A stretch of DNA of 64,000 bases from Mycolicibacterium sp. GTDB lineage: Bacteria; Actinomycetota; Actinomycetes; Mycobacteriales; Mycobacteriaceae. A model generated the notes under the pieces. The model searched no databases and was not told the origin of the DNA. It saw nothing but the letters and a program-made list of their open reading frames with translations. Location: the NCBI GenBank assembly GCA_020637165.1, contig JACJWN010000008.1, positions 62,001 through 126,000 on the forward strand, written 5' to 3'. The position numbers and the translations under genes were made by a program. Shown here piece after piece: positions 50,817 to 60,288 of this stretch (positions within the stretch are counted from its first letter, which is position 1; every line of letters begins with the position of its first letter).

Positions 50817-52176
50817 CGGCTCCCTGTTTCTCCAGTGTGTCGGCCGGGGCATCGGGGACGGTGGGTGGCGGCGGTTCATGGGTGGCACTGCCGGCCAGCC
50901 ACTGCGCCCAGGGGACGCTCCAGTCGCCGTTTTGCCACTGTTGCAGCGGGGCTCCGCCGGTGTCGCGGATTTCGACGATGTCTCCGGGCTGGGAGAAGTT
51001 GTAGAACCACTGGGCGTTCTCGGCGCTGAGGTTCAGACAGCCGTGGGAGACGTTGGTGTTGCCCTGGGCCCACACGGTGTCTTCCAGGGCGTGCAGGTAG
51101 ATGCCGTCGGTGCTGATGCGGGTGGCCCAGTTGATGGTTTGCTTGTAGCCCAGCCGGGAGTTGATGGGCAGGCCGTAGGTCGAGGAGTCCATGACGACGG
51201 GGTTCGCCTTGTCCATCACGGTGTAGATCCCGGGTTGGGTCCAGAAGCTGATGGTGCGCCCGCCGATGGTTTCGCTGCCGCCCATCCCCATCGACGTCGG
51301 CATGGTGCGCACCAGTTGGCCGTTGCTGAATACGCTGACCTGTTTGGTGACGTCGTTGGCGATCGAGACGTGGGCGTCGCCGATGCGGAAGCTCACGCTC
51401 GCGTCGGCTTGCCCGTACAGTCCCTGTCCGAGGGGGACGCCGTAGATGGTGGCGACGACGTTCACGGTGGTGCCGGGGGCGTAGTAGTGCTGGGGCCGCC
51501 AGTGCGCGGTCGCGTCGTCGACCCAGGTCCACGCACCGTCGATGGGCGGGTTGGTGGTTACGCGCAGGGCGCGCTGGGCGGCGGCGCGGTCAGGGACGGG
51601 CTCATCGAAGCGGGCGACCACGACGGTCCCGATTCCGTAGGTGCCGCCGTCGATGAGGTCGTGGTTGCCGGTGGTGGTCAGTCTCACCGCGGTCTGGTTG
51701 CCGGGGACCAGGGTGGTGAACGTCGACACCAGGGCGCGGGTGACGTTGTCGGCGCCGCGGCCGGTTGCGGTCACGGTGTAGCTGCGGCCGTAGCCCAGCG
51801 GCACGGTGGGTTTCCACACCGTGTTGTCCGGGGTCATCACGCCCTCGACGGCCTTGCCGGTCTCGTTGACCATCTCCACGTTCAGCAGGCTGCCGGCGGC
51901 CGCGGTGACGGTGACGGGGGCGAGCGGGTCGACGTTGTTCGCGTTGGGTCCGGGCTGCATGGCTAGCTGGACCGGTGCCGGTGCCGATACCGTCGCAGGT
52001 GAGGACCCGTGCGCCGAGTCTCCGTCGTGCCCACACAGCGGTGTCGGGCAGCGAAACACCCCCGGCATGGCGACCGCCAGGACGAGCAGGACGACCGAAT
52101 GAACCGCAAGCAGAGTGTTCCTCTGCAGCGTCCTGGATCCGAGCCGCGTGCCGGACATCTGGAGAAGGGCGCGCAT
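50797..52176 (-). CDS. L,D-transpeptidase, YkuD family with Ig-like domains
   Basis: A 459-residue wall enzyme that forms or edits 3-3 peptidoglycan cross-links. ATG 52176 (MRALLQMSGTRLGSRTLQRN) gives a signal anchor (LLAVHSVVLLVLAVAMPGVF). Two Ig-like domains lead to the YkuD domain, whose catalytic motif is HALEDTVWAQG ... VSHGCLNLS (His and Cys). The organisation matches mycobacterial Ldt proteins such as LdtB. Its start faces the copper ATPase gene across a region with a copper-box-like repeat, suggesting shared induction; wall remodelling under copper is an inference. Confidence 0.88.
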   Translation of the reverse strand: MRALLQMSGTRLGSRTLQRNTLLAVHSVVLLVLAVAMPGVFRCPTPLCGHDGDSAHGSSPATVSAPAPVQLAMQPGPNANNVDPLAPVTVTAAAGSLLNVEMVNETGKAVEGVMTPDNTVWKPTVPLGYGRSYTVTATGRGADNVTRALVSTFTTLVPGNQTAVRLTTTGNHDLIDGGTYGIGTVVVARFDEPVPDRAAAQRALRVTTNPPIDGAWTWVDDATAHWRPQHYYAPGTTVNVVATIYGVPLGQGLYGQADASVSFRIGDAHVSIANDVTKQVSVFSNGQLVRTMPTSMGMGGSETIGGRTISFWTQPGIYTVMDKANPVVMDSSTYGLPINSRLGYKQTINWATRISTDGIYLHALEDTVWAQGNTNVSHGCLNLSAENAQWFYNFSQPGDIVEIRDTGGAPLQQWQNGDWSVPWAQWLAGSATHEPPPPTVPDAPADTLEKQGADGQPPR

Positions 52177-52236
52177 GATGCCCAACCTAATCACCGAGCC
52201 ACTCTCGGTCGGTTCGCGTCCGGCCCGAGCCGGCAA

Positions 52237-52260
52237 TCTTCATCGAATCTTTGTCGAACC
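52237..52260. promoter_or_regulatory. Direct-repeat box 1, ldt/ATPase divergent region
   Basis: TCTTCATCGAATCTTTGTCG has TCTT at 52237 and 52248, 11 bp apart, 77-88 bases before the ATPase start. Three related boxes in element B have the same spacing and core CGAATCTT. OmpR/PhoB-type regulators bind 11-bp direct repeats, and one is encoded at 57,448. Confidence 0.65.
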
Positions 52261-52324
52261 CGCACAAGAACCCTGTGCTCACGGGGAAGCCTGGTAGCCA
52301 GCGGATCACGCGGACGGAGAACCC

Positions 52325-54703
52325 ATGCCGGAAAGCACTGTCCTCGACGTCGGCGGCTTGCACTGGGCGACCTCGACCGCGGTGATCGAGTCGGCGCTGC
52401 TGCGCCGGCCGGGTGTCAGCGCGGTGCAGGCCAACGCGGTCAACCAGACCGCGACGGTGACCTACGACCCGGCCACGACCTCCGTGGGTGAACTTGCGGA
52501 CTGGGTGCGCGACTGCGGATTCCACTGCGCCGGCCGCTCAGTTCCCCACCACGTCTGCGATCCGATGGCCGAACCGACGGCCCACACCGTCGAGACGGGC
52601 CATGTCCACCACGGCCATCACGCTCCCCAGGCGGGCCCGTCGCCGCACGAGATGATGGGACACGGCGGCCACGCAGGCATGTCGATGGACGCGATGGTGC
52701 GCGACATGCGCAACCGGTTCCTGGTGGCCTTGGTGCTGTCGATCCCGATCATGTTGTTCTCCCCGATGGGGCGGCACATGTTCGGATTCATGGTGCCGGC
52801 GCCGTTCGGCATGCGCGACGACGTCTTCACCTTCCTGCTGAGCCTGCCGGTCGTGTTCTACTCGGCGTGGATCTTCTTCGACGGCGCCTGGCGGGCCCTG
52901 CGAGCCCGGACTTTGGACATGATGGTCCTGGTCGCCGTCGCCGTCGGTACGGGCTGGCTCTACAGCGTCGGGGTGACCCTGACCGGCGGCGGCGAGGTGT
53001 TCTACGAGGCCGCCGCGATGCTGACAACCTTTGTGCTGCTGGGACATTGGTTCGAGATTCGCGCCCGGGGCGGGGCCAACGAAGCCATTCGTACCCTGCT
53101 CGAACTCGCGCCGCCGATGGCGGTGGTCGTCCGTGATGGTGAACCGGTGGAGGTGCCCACTGCGGAGGTCGTGGTCGGGGACCTGTTGTTGATCCGTCCC
53201 GGGGCGAAGATTCCCGTCGACGGCTCGGTCGAGGAGGGCGCCTCGGAGGTCGACGAGTCGATGGTCACCGGTGAAAGTCTGCCGGTGTCTAAAGCCCAGG
53301 GTGACAGCGTCATTGGCGCCTCGATCAACACCACCGGCACCTTGCGGGTCCGGGCGACCAAAGTCGGTTCCGACACCGCACTGGCCCAGATCGTGGCAAT
53401 GGTGCAGCAGGCCCAGAACTCCAAGGCGCCCGGGCAGCGGCTGGCCGACCGCGCGGCCTTCTGGCTCGTCCTGGTCGCGCTGATCGGCGGGACCGTCACC
53501 TTCCTGGTCTGGTGGGCCGTCGGGGCCGGAGTACAGGCCGCGCTGCTCTTCGCGATCACGGTGGTCGTCATCACCTGCCCCGACGCCCTCGGTCTGGCCA
53601 CCCCGACGGCCATCATGGTGGGCACCGGCCTGGGCGCCCAACGGGGCGTGTTGTTCAAAAACGCCACGGCCCTGGAGACATCGGCCCGGATCGACACCGT
53701 GGTGATGGACAAGACCGGCACCCTCACCAAAGGCGAGCCGGAAGTCACCGACTTCGTCGCCGAGGGGATCGGCGAGCAAGAACTGCTGGCTCTGGTCGCC
53801 GCAGTGGAGAAGGAGTCCGAGCACCCCTTGGCGGCGGCGATCGTGCGCTTCGCCACCGAAAAGGGCGCCGCAGCAGCCTCATTGACGGATTTCCGCAACG
53901 TGCCCGGCCACGGCGCCACCGCGACGGTCGCCGGCCGGCGGGTCGCTGTGGGCAACCGCAAACTCATGGTCGAGGAAGCAGTGGACTTCCCGACGGCGTT
54001 GATGAGCCGCCGCGATGAGCTCGCCGCCAGCGGGCGCACCGCGGTGCTGATCTCCGTCGACGGGCGCGGGGTCGGGGTGGTCGCCCTGGCTGACGCCGCG
54101 CGGGAGACGTCCGCTGACGCCGTGCGGGAGCTGCACGACCTCGGGGTGACGGTGGTCATGCTCAGTGGCGACAACCAGGCCACCGCCACCCGTATCGCCG
54201 ACCAACTCGGCATCGACACCGTCATCGCCGAGGTGCTGCCCGGAGACAAAGCCGCCAAGATCGCCGACCTGCAGAACCAGGGCCGAAAAGCCGCCATGGT
54301 CGGCGACGGCGTCAACGACGCCCCCGCTCTGGCCCAGGCCGATCTCGGGGTCGCGATCGGGGCGGGCACCGACGTCGCGATCGAAACCGCAGACCTGGTC
54401 CTGATGCGCTCAGATCCCCTCGACGTACCAATCGCCCTGCGCATCGGCAGAGGAACACTGCGCAAGATGCGCCAGAACCTCTGGTGGGCCGTGGGTTACA
54501 ACGTGATCGCCCTACCCATCGCGGCCGGGGTGCTCAAACCGGTGTTCGGGTTTGTGCTCCGCCCGGAGATCGCCGCCATGTCGATGTCGGGCTCCAGTCT
54601 TATCGTCGCCGTCAATGCCCTCATGCTCAAGCGCCTGAAACTGCCGGCACCCCCAGCGCCGAGCGCCTCAAGCGCCCAGCAGCCCGCAGCCACCGCGGTG
54701 TGA
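52325..54703 (+). CDS. P1B-type copper-transporting ATPase
   Basis: A 792-residue metal efflux pump. The N-terminal ferredoxin-like domain ([20 protein letters not shown]) lacks the usual CxxC. A His/Met linker ([22 protein letters not shown]) follows. About eight membrane helices, the actuator TGES, the phosphorylation DKTGT near residue 462, SEHPLAAA and [10 protein letters not shown] are all present. The membrane metal site reads ITCPDALGL near residue 418: CPD where CopA has CPC and CopB has CPH. It is induced, presumably, through box 1. Copper as substrate follows from the operon; CPD leaves some doubt. Confidence 0.9.
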   Translation: MPESTVLDVGGLHWATSTAVIESALLRRPGVSAVQANAVNQTATVTYDPATTSVGELADWVRDCGFHCAGRSVPHHVCDPMAEPTAHTVETGHVHHGHHAPQAGPSPHEMMGHGGHAGMSMDAMVRDMRNRFLVALVLSIPIMLFSPMGRHMFGFMVPAPFGMRDDVFTFLLSLPVVFYSAWIFFDGAWRALRARTLDMMVLVAVAVGTGWLYSVGVTLTGGGEVFYEAAAMLTTFVLLGHWFEIRARGGANEAIRTLLELAPPMAVVVRDGEPVEVPTAEVVVGDLLLIRPGAKIPVDGSVEEGASEVDESMVTGESLPVSKAQGDSVIGASINTTGTLRVRATKVGSDTALAQIVAMVQQAQNSKAPGQRLADRAAFWLVLVALIGGTVTFLVWWAVGAGVQAALLFAITVVVITCPDALGLATPTAIMVGTGLGAQRGVLFKNATALETSARIDTVVMDKTGTLTKGEPEVTDFVAEGIGEQELLALVAAVEKESEHPLAAAIVRFATEKGAAAASLTDFRNVPGHGATATVAGRRVAVGNRKLMVEEAVDFPTALMSRRDELAASGRTAVLISVDGRGVGVVALADAARETSADAVRELHDLGVTVVMLSGDNQATATRIADQLGIDTVIAEVLPGDKAAKIADLQNQGRKAAMVGDGVNDAPALAQADLGVAIGAGTDVAIETADLVLMRSDPLDVPIALRIGRGTLRKMRQNLWWAVGYNVIALPIAAGVLKPVFGFVLRPEIAAMSMSGSSLIVAVNALMLKRLKLPAPPAPSASSAQQPAATAV

Positions 54704-54716
54704 CAGCCCGGCGCGT

Positions 54717-55124
54717 CTACCCCGAGGTCGGACCCAACGCTTGAATCGCCGCCCGCAGCTTGGCAGTGACCTCGTCGGCGACCTCCTGCAAGGCTGGGTC
54801 GCCGGTGACCTGAACCAGCAGTTGGGGATTCATCGCTTCCACCAGCACCCGGGTGTCATCGTCAGGGTCGGTGCGCACCACGACGTTGCACGGCAGCAGC
54901 AGCCCGATCTGGCGGTCGATGTCCACCGCCCGGTGGGCCAGTGGCGGGTTGCAGGCGCCCAGGATCAGGTAGTTCTCCATGTCCTGGTCCAATTTGGCCT
55001 TCAGGGTGGCTTTCATGTCGATCTCGGTGAGGACGCCGAAACCCTGGCCGGCGAGTGCCTCACGGGTGCGGGTCACCGCGTCGGCGAACGAGGACTGCAG
55101 GGCAGTCGAGATGGCAATGCTCAT
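54717..55124 (-). CDS. DUF302 family protein
   Basis: A 135-residue soluble protein. The sequence GFGVLTEIDMKATLKAKLDQ, then YLILGACNPPLAHRAVDID and LLPCNVVVRTD, is the DUF302 signature. The fold is known in other members but the function is not. It sits between the copper ATPase (convergent, 13 bp apart) and the DUF305 gene (divergent). The intergenic 55,125-55,305 holds direct-repeat box 2, which could serve both directions. DUF302 genes often lie in metal or sulfur loci. Confidence 0.88.
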   Translation of the reverse strand: MSIAISTALQSSFADAVTRTREALAGQGFGVLTEIDMKATLKAKLDQDMENYLILGACNPPLAHRAVDIDRQIGLLLPCNVVVRTDPDDDTRVLVEAMNPQLLVQVTGDPALQEVADEVTAKLRAAIQALGPTSG

Positions 55125-55211
55125 GGTGTTTCCCCCTCATGCGGCCCGTCACGGGTTCCTCTTCACCGAATTTGGCACGCCCATCCACCGGGTGGTGCGA
55201 CCGCAGGCTGT

Positions 55212-55234
55212 TCTTTATCGAATCTTCACAGAAC
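55212..55234. promoter_or_regulatory. Direct-repeat box 2, DUF302/DUF305 divergent region
   Basis: TCTTTATCGAATCTTCACAG has TCTT at 55212 and 55223, 11 bp apart, about 90 bases before the DUF305 start. It shares the core CGAATCTTCACA with boxes 3 and 4. Confidence 0.7.
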
Positions 55235-55305
55235 GGCTAGGACACCCCTATCAACGCGCGCAAGGCTGGAAGCCGAACGAACGTGACGACAACGAAAGGT
55301 ATGTG

Positions 55306-56079
55306 GTGAAGAAGACAAGGACTGTGGTGACCGGTATGGCTGCGCTGGCCACGGTGGCCGCCCTCGGGGCGTGTAGCAACACCGCGACCAAGGAAGCCAC
55401 GTCCTCGGCGGCGCCGTCGACGACCCAGACCTCCTCGGCTGCGCCGGCCGCCGCGCACAACATGGCCGATATGCACTTCGCGCAGATGATGATTCCGCAT
55501 CACCAGCAGGCCATTGAGATGAGCGACATCATCCTGGCCAAACAGGGCATCGACCCGCGCGTGGTGGACCTGGCCAAGCAGATCAAGGCCGCCCAGGGCC
55601 CGGAGATCGCGACGATGCAGGGCTGGATCAGCCAGTGGGGCATGGGCGGCATGAGTGGAATGCCGAGCATGAGCGGGATGCCCGGTATGGACCACGGCGG
55701 CATGAGCGGAATGCCCGGGATGGACCACGGCGGCATGCAGGACTCCGGCACACCGACCACCACCAGCATGATGCCCAGCGGCTCGATGATGCCGAGCGGT
55801 TCGATGATGCCCGGCATGGATCACGGCGGCATGGACATGTCCGGTATGGACGGCATGATGTCGCAGGCTGACATGGACGCGTTGAAGAGCGCCAACGGCG
55901 TCCAGGCCGCCAAGCTCTACCTGACCGGCATGATCAAGCACCACCAGGGTGCGCTCACCATGGCGCAGGACGAGATCAAGAACGGTCAGTCCACCGACGC
56001 TATCGCGCTCGCGAAGTCGATCCTGGAGAGCCAGCAGAAGGAGATCGACACCATGAACCAGATCCTGAGTTCGCTGTAG
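55306..56079 (+). CDS. DUF305 copper-binding lipoprotein
   Basis: A 257-residue lipoprotein from GTG 55306 (or 55303), with GAAAGG upstream and lipobox LGAC near residue 21. DUF305 halves (MHFAQMMIPHHQQAIEMSDI and LYLTGMIKHHQGALTMAQDE) flank a Met-rich insert with repeats of GMPGMDHGGMSG. The HH and MxxM motifs suit copper binding outside the membrane. It is followed 11 bp later by the CopZ-like gene, probably in one transcript under box 2. The insert makes it longer than a usual DUF305 protein. Confidence 0.88.
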   Translation: MKKTRTVVTGMAALATVAALGACSNTATKEATSSAAPSTTQTSSAAPAAAHNMADMHFAQMMIPHHQQAIEMSDIILAKQGIDPRVVDLAKQIKAAQGPEIATMQGWISQWGMGGMSGMPSMSGMPGMDHGGMSGMPGMDHGGMQDSGTPTTTSMMPSGSMMPSGSMMPGMDHGGMDMSGMDGMMSQADMDALKSANGVQAAKLYLTGMIKHHQGALTMAQDEIKNGQSTDAIALAKSILESQQKEIDTMNQILSSL

Positions 56080-56090
56080 GAGGAGAACCC

Positions 56091-56321
56091 GTGTCCCAGA
56101 CACAGACCTACCGGGTCCGGGGCATGACGTGCGGGCATTGCGTCGGGGCGGTGACCAGCGAGCTTCAAACGCTGGGCACCGTCACCGACGTCGCCGTCGA
56201 TCTTGTCCCGCAAGGTGATTCGACCGTGACCGTCACCAGCTCAGCCGCCTTGGATGCCGGGGCGGTGCGCGATGCGATCACGCGTGCCGGTTACGAACTG
56301 GTCGGCACACCCGCGGGCTGA
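56091..56321 (+). CDS. CopZ-like heavy-metal-associated chaperone
   Basis: A 76-residue HMA domain protein from GTG 56091, preceded by AGGAGGAG. The copper motif is RGMTCGHCVGAVTSEL near residues 11-26, with both Cys. The ferredoxin-like fold continues through VDVAVDLVPQG-type strands to AGYELVG. It would carry Cu(I) to the ATPase, whose own N-terminal domain lacks these Cys. Its last 31 bases overlap the convergent sensor-kinase gene. Confidence 0.93.
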   Translation: MSQTQTYRVRGMTCGHCVGAVTSELQTLGTVTDVAVDLVPQGDSTVTVTSSAALDAGAVRDAITRAGYELVGTPAG

Positions 56322-57451
56322 CCCTCACCCCGTGGCGCCGACGTCGCGGACGCCGGCACCGTTGCGGTGAAGGTGGTGCCGTGCCCGGGCCCGCGGCTGG
56401 TCACACTGACGTGGCCGCCGTGGGCCTCGGTCAGGGCTTTGACGATAGCCAGCCCGATACCGGAGCCGCCGCGTCCACGGTCGCGGGCGTAGTCGGCGCG
56501 GTAGAACCGCTCGAAGAGGTGCGGCAGGTGCTCAGGGGCGATCCCTTCGCCGTCGTCGGCGACGGTGAACACCACCTCGGTGCCGGTGCGGGTGGCCGTC
56601 AGGCTGACATGCCCACCGCACCGGGTGTGGCGCAGCGCGTTATCGAGCAGGTTGCCCAGCACCTGCATCAGCCGTTGCCGATCGGCCCACAAACGCCCAC
56701 CATTCGTCCGCGTGGTCAGGGTCACCCCCTTGACGGCGTACCGTTCGGCGGCAACAGCTTTCACCGCGCCGACGAGCTCATCGACGTCGACCCACTGCGG
56801 GGTGATCGCGGCGTGGGCGTCTTCGGCCTGGGCCAGCGCGGCGGCGTCGTTGGAGAACCGCACCAGCCGACCGGTCTGCTCGCGCAGCATCGCAATGGTT
56901 GGCGGGTCAAGGGTTTTCACGCCGTCCTCGACGGCTTCGAGGTAGGCCTCCAGGACCGACACCGGGGTGCGGATCTCGTGGGCGAGGTCACCAAAGAGTT
57001 GGCGGCGGGTGGACTCCACCGACTGCAGGCGCTGCGCCATCCGGTTGAACGCCACCGCCAGCTCGTCGAACTCCTCCCCGAGTCTCGGTGGAGCCACCCG
57101 GATGTCGTAGCGGCCCTCGGCCACCGCGGAGGCCGCCGCGGAGACCTCGGCGATGGAACGCTGCAGGCGCCGGCTCAGGTAGGCGGTCACCACGAACGCG
57201 GTCGACGCGGCCACCGTGATCGCCACCGCGATCGACAGCGCGGTCGCATGCTGATAGGCCTGCTCGGCGTGGAACTGCTCGTTGGAGTCGTGGGCCACCC
57301 CGGCCAGGTGCAGATGCTCACGGAACAGCGGCGGACCGACCAACGAGGCCACCACCCAGGTGGTCACCCCGCCGGCGAGCAGCACCAGAGTCTGGGCCAG
57401 CAACAGCCGCCGGCGCATACCGAACCCGGTGCGCGTTACGGGCGCGGTCAT
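56291..57451 (-). CDS. Sensor histidine kinase of a copper two-component system
   Basis: A 386-residue membrane kinase from ATG 57451 (MTAPVTRTGFGMRRRLLLAQ). Two membrane segments bracket a short periplasmic loop of about 35 residues (REHLHLAGVAHDSNEQFHAE, His-rich). HAMP, then the phospho-acceptor His158 in LAHEIRTPVSVLEAYL, and the ATPase N, G1 and G2 boxes (LGNLLDNALRHT, DDGEGIAPEHL, GGSGIGLAIVKAL) follow. Its ATG overlaps the regulator's stop (ATGA). Copper sensing is inferred from the neighbouring genes and the His-rich loop. Confidence 0.9.
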   Translation of the reverse strand: MTAPVTRTGFGMRRRLLLAQTLVLLAGGVTTWVVASLVGPPLFREHLHLAGVAHDSNEQFHAEQAYQHATALSIAVAITVAASTAFVVTAYLSRRLQRSIAEVSAAASAVAEGRYDIRVAPPRLGEEFDELAVAFNRMAQRLQSVESTRRQLFGDLAHEIRTPVSVLEAYLEAVEDGVKTLDPPTIAMLREQTGRLVRFSNDAAALAQAEDAHAAITPQWVDVDELVGAVKAVAAERYAVKGVTLTTRTNGGRLWADRQRLMQVLGNLLDNALRHTRCGGHVSLTATRTGTEVVFTVADDGEGIAPEHLPHLFERFYRADYARDRGRGGSGIGLAIVKALTEAHGGHVSVTSRGPGHGTTFTATVPASATSAPRGEGQPAGVPTSS

Positions 57452-58194
57452 TCCCCGCTGCCCATCCGGTAGCCCACCCCACGGACCGTGAACACGAACC
57501 GCGGATCGGCGGCATCGTCGCCGAGCTTGCGGCGCAGGTGCCCGAGGTGAACGTCGACCAAATGGTCGTTGCCGACCCACGGTTCGCCCCAGACCGCGTC
57601 GATGAGCTGGCGGCGGCTCCACACCACCCCGGGCCGCGATGACAGTGCCGCGAGAATGTCGAACTCGGTGCGGGTCAACGGGATCGACTCGCCATCAAGA
57701 AACACCTGCCGGCTGGCGACGTCGATCGACAGCGGCCCGAACGCCCGCGGTGGAGCCTCTACGGCGGCCCGGACCAGAGCCACGGGCACCGCGCGGGGAC
57801 GGCGCAGCATCGCCCTGATCCGGGCGACCAACTCCCGCGGGCTGAACGGTTTGGTCACATAGTCATCGGCCCCGACCGACAATCCGACGATCGTGTCCAT
57901 CTCGGTGTCGCGGGCGGTCAGCATCACCACATAGGCATCGGAGAACGTGCGCAACTGCCGGCAGACCTCCAAGCCGTCGATGCCCGGTAATCCCAGATCC
58001 AGCACCACCACATCGGGGTCGACCTCGCGGGCCACCGCCAGCGCGTCGGCCCCGGTATGGCAGACGGTCACCTCGAAGTGCTCGCGGGTCAGATAGCTGG
58101 CGACCACGTCGGCCAGCGCCGCCTCGTCGTCGACCACCAGGGCGCGATAGCCCAGGTCGGCGCCGCCCGCAACGGGCTCGGGGATCAGATCCAT
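57448..58194 (-). CDS. OmpR/PhoB-family response regulator
   Basis: A 248-residue regulator from ATG 58194 (MDLIPEPVAGGADLGYRALV), with GAAGG upstream. The receiver has Asp22-Asp23, phospho-acceptor Asp66 (VVLDLGLPG) and Lys115 (YVTKPFSP). The C-terminal winged helix (LTRTEFDILAALSSRPGVVW, LGHLRRKLGDDAADPRFVFT) is of OmpR/PhoB type and would bind 11-bp direct repeats. It is divergent from the multicopper oxidase across box 3 and probably controls all four boxes in element B. Confidence 0.93.
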   Translation of the reverse strand: MDLIPEPVAGGADLGYRALVVDDEAALADVVASYLTREHFEVTVCHTGADALAVAREVDPDVVVLDLGLPGIDGLEVCRQLRTFSDAYVVMLTARDTEMDTIVGLSVGADDYVTKPFSPRELVARIRAMLRRPRAVPVALVRAAVEAPPRAFGPLSIDVASRQVFLDGESIPLTRTEFDILAALSSRPGVVWSRRQLIDAVWGEPWVGNDHLVDVHLGHLRRKLGDDAADPRFVFTVRGVGYRMGSGE

Positions 58195-58230
58195 GCCTTC
58201 ATCGTGCCGTGCCGACGCAGCGCTTCCGCG

Positions 58231-58253
58231 TCTTGAGCGAATCTTCACACAAC
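58231..58253. promoter_or_regulatory. Direct-repeat box 3, regulator/oxidase divergent region
   Basis: TCTTGAGCGAATCTTCACAC has TCTT at 58231 and 58242, 11 bp apart. It lies 70-90 bases before the oxidase and about 40 before the regulator start, so it could also give autoregulation. Confidence 0.7.
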
Positions 58254-58320
58254 CAACACCAAACCCCCGGGCAGCGGGGAGCACAGTGGAAGCAGAACTC
58301 CACGACGAGGGGACTGGTAG

Positions 58321-59940
58321 ATGAGCAGGCAGGTTCTTGCCGCCACAACGCTGAGCCGACGCGGCTTCCTCGCCGCGAGCGTGCTGGGCGGCGCGGCGCT
58401 GGTCGCCTGCAACCGTTCCGCCACCGCGCCCAACGGCGCCGGTACGACCGATCCGATCGCGGCGGCCGAAGCCGCCCGCCCCCACACCGGAAAGACGGTC
58501 ACCGCCCGCCTGGCCCCCGGTCCGGCCGACGTCGACCTCGGCGGAACGCGGGCGCAGACTCTGGCCTACAACAACGCGGTTCCGGGCCCGATGATCCGCG
58601 CCAACGTCGGTGACGAGATCGCGGTCACCGTGGACAACGGTCTGGACCATCCGACGTCGATGCACTGGCACGGGCTGGCGGTGCGCAATGACATGGACGG
58701 GGCAGCGCCGGCCACCCCCAACGTCGATCCCGGGAAGAGTTTCACCTACCGGTTCACCTCGCCCTACCCGGGCACCTACTGGGCGCACCCGCACACCGGG
58801 CTGGACACCGACTACGGCCTGTACGTGCCGGTCATCATCGACGACCCTGCCGAGCCCGGCCGTTACGACGCCGAGTGGATCGTGATGCTCGACGACTGGA
58901 CCTCCGGAGTCGGCAGCAGCCCCGAACAGATCTACCAGGGACTGAAGTCGATGGGCGGCGGGTCCGGCCAGGGTCCGATGGCCGGCATGCCCGGCATGGG
59001 CCAGATGCCCGGCATGGGTGGCATGGGTGACATGGGACATATGCCCGGCATGGGGGGCATGGGCCAGATGCCCGGAATGGGCGGGATGGGGTCGATGCCC
59101 GGCACCCCCGGCGTGGGTGGTGCGTCCAGCAGCAATCTGCTCGGCGGCGACGGTGGCGACGTCACCTACCCCTACTACCTGATCAATGGCCGTATCCCCT
59201 CGGCGGCAACGACATTCACCGCCAGGCCCGGGCAGCGCATCCGCATCCGCATCATCAACGCCGGAGCCGACACCGCCTTCCGGGTCGCCTTGGCGGGTCA
59301 CCGGATGACGGTCACCCACACCGACGGATTTCCGGTCGTGCCCACCGACGTCGACGCCCTGCTGCTCGGCATGGGGGAGCGCTACGACGTCGTCGTCACC
59401 GCCGGGGACGGGGTGTTCCCGCTGGTGGCCTCCGCAGAAGGCAAGAACGCCGTGGCCCGCGCCCTGCTGTCCACCGCGACTGGGAGCGCGCCTGATGCTG
59501 CTTTCCGGCCACCGGAGTTGACCCGTCTTGTCGGCACTGTCGACACCTTCACCGCCACACCGCAGGTGCAGTTGCCGACCACCAGCGATCTGGCTCTGCA
59601 GGCCCGGCTGACCGGCACGATGATGGCCTACGACTGGGCGATCAACGGTCGGCCCTACGACCAGACAATCCCCCTGACCATCCAGGAAGGGCAGCACGCC
59701 ACGCTGACGTTCACCAACAACACCATGATGTGGCATCCCATGCACCTGCACGGCCACACCTTCCAGGTCATCAAGGCCGACGGCAGCCCGGGGCCGCGCA
59801 AGGACACCGTCATCGTCAAACCCATGCAAACCGTCACGACCAGACTGGCCGCCGACAACCCGGGAATCTGGATGCTGCACTGCCACAACGCCTATCACAT
59901 GGACGCCGGGATGATGACCACCCTCAACTACACCGGCTGA
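58321..59940 (+). CDS. Multicopper oxidase (MmcO/CopA-like), Tat lipoprotein
   Basis: A 539-residue exported oxidase that would oxidise Cu(I) to less toxic Cu(II). The start MSRQVLAATTLSRRGFLAAS has a Tat twin-Arg motif and lipobox ALVAC. Copper ligands are HWHG near residue 115, HPHTG near 155, HPMHLHGH near 472 and the HCH(N)AYHMDAGM type-1 site near 520. A Met-rich insert (repeats of MPGMGGMG) of about 50 residues lies between domains and could bind Cu(I). It leads the 58,321-60,795 gene group under box 3. Confidence 0.95.
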   Translation: MSRQVLAATTLSRRGFLAASVLGGAALVACNRSATAPNGAGTTDPIAAAEAARPHTGKTVTARLAPGPADVDLGGTRAQTLAYNNAVPGPMIRANVGDEIAVTVDNGLDHPTSMHWHGLAVRNDMDGAAPATPNVDPGKSFTYRFTSPYPGTYWAHPHTGLDTDYGLYVPVIIDDPAEPGRYDAEWIVMLDDWTSGVGSSPEQIYQGLKSMGGGSGQGPMAGMPGMGQMPGMGGMGDMGHMPGMGGMGQMPGMGGMGSMPGTPGVGGASSSNLLGGDGGDVTYPYYLINGRIPSAATTFTARPGQRIRIRIINAGADTAFRVALAGHRMTVTHTDGFPVVPTDVDALLLGMGERYDVVVTAGDGVFPLVASAEGKNAVARALLSTATGSAPDAAFRPPELTRLVGTVDTFTATPQVQLPTTSDLALQARLTGTMMAYDWAINGRPYDQTIPLTIQEGQHATLTFTNNTMMWHPMHLHGHTFQVIKADGSPGPRKDTVIVKPMQTVTTRLAADNPGIWMLHCHNAYHMDAGMMTTLNYTG

Positions 59941-59993
59941 CATCCGTTCAGCCGCAACGAGCTCACACCGAGAGAAAAGAAGGAGAGGTTCCC

Positions 59994-60269
59994 ATGATGT
60001 TCTGGTCCGACCACGACATGAGCGGATGGGGATACGCAGGCATGGTTATTGGAATGGTGTTGTTCTGGGCCCTCATCATCGTCGGGATCGTCGCCCTGAT
60101 CCGATACACCGCCGGCGCACCCCAAGCGAGAGCCGTAACTCAGTTGCCGCATTACAGCGATTACGAGTCACCCGAGCAGATGCTCGCTGCCCGCTTCGCC
60201 CGCGGGGAAGTCGACGAAACCGAATATCGCCACCGCCTCGACGTGTTGCGGGCCACCGCGCGCCAGTGA
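59994..60269 (+). CDS. SHOCT-domain membrane protein
   Basis: A 91-residue protein. A membrane segment (YAGMVIGMVLFWALIIVGIV, ALI) follows a short Met/His N-terminus (MMFWSDHDMSGWG). The C-terminal SHOCT motif is PEQMLAARFARGEVDETEYRHRLDVL in consensus form. ATG 59994 has AGGAGAGG upstream. It follows the multicopper oxidase by 53 bp, a common pairing in actinobacterial copper loci. Function is unknown. Confidence 0.82.
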   Translation: MMFWSDHDMSGWGYAGMVIGMVLFWALIIVGIVALIRYTAGAPQARAVTQLPHYSDYESPEQMLAARFARGEVDETEYRHRLDVLRATARQ

Positions 60270-60288
60270 ACAACCAGGCGGCCTGGCT

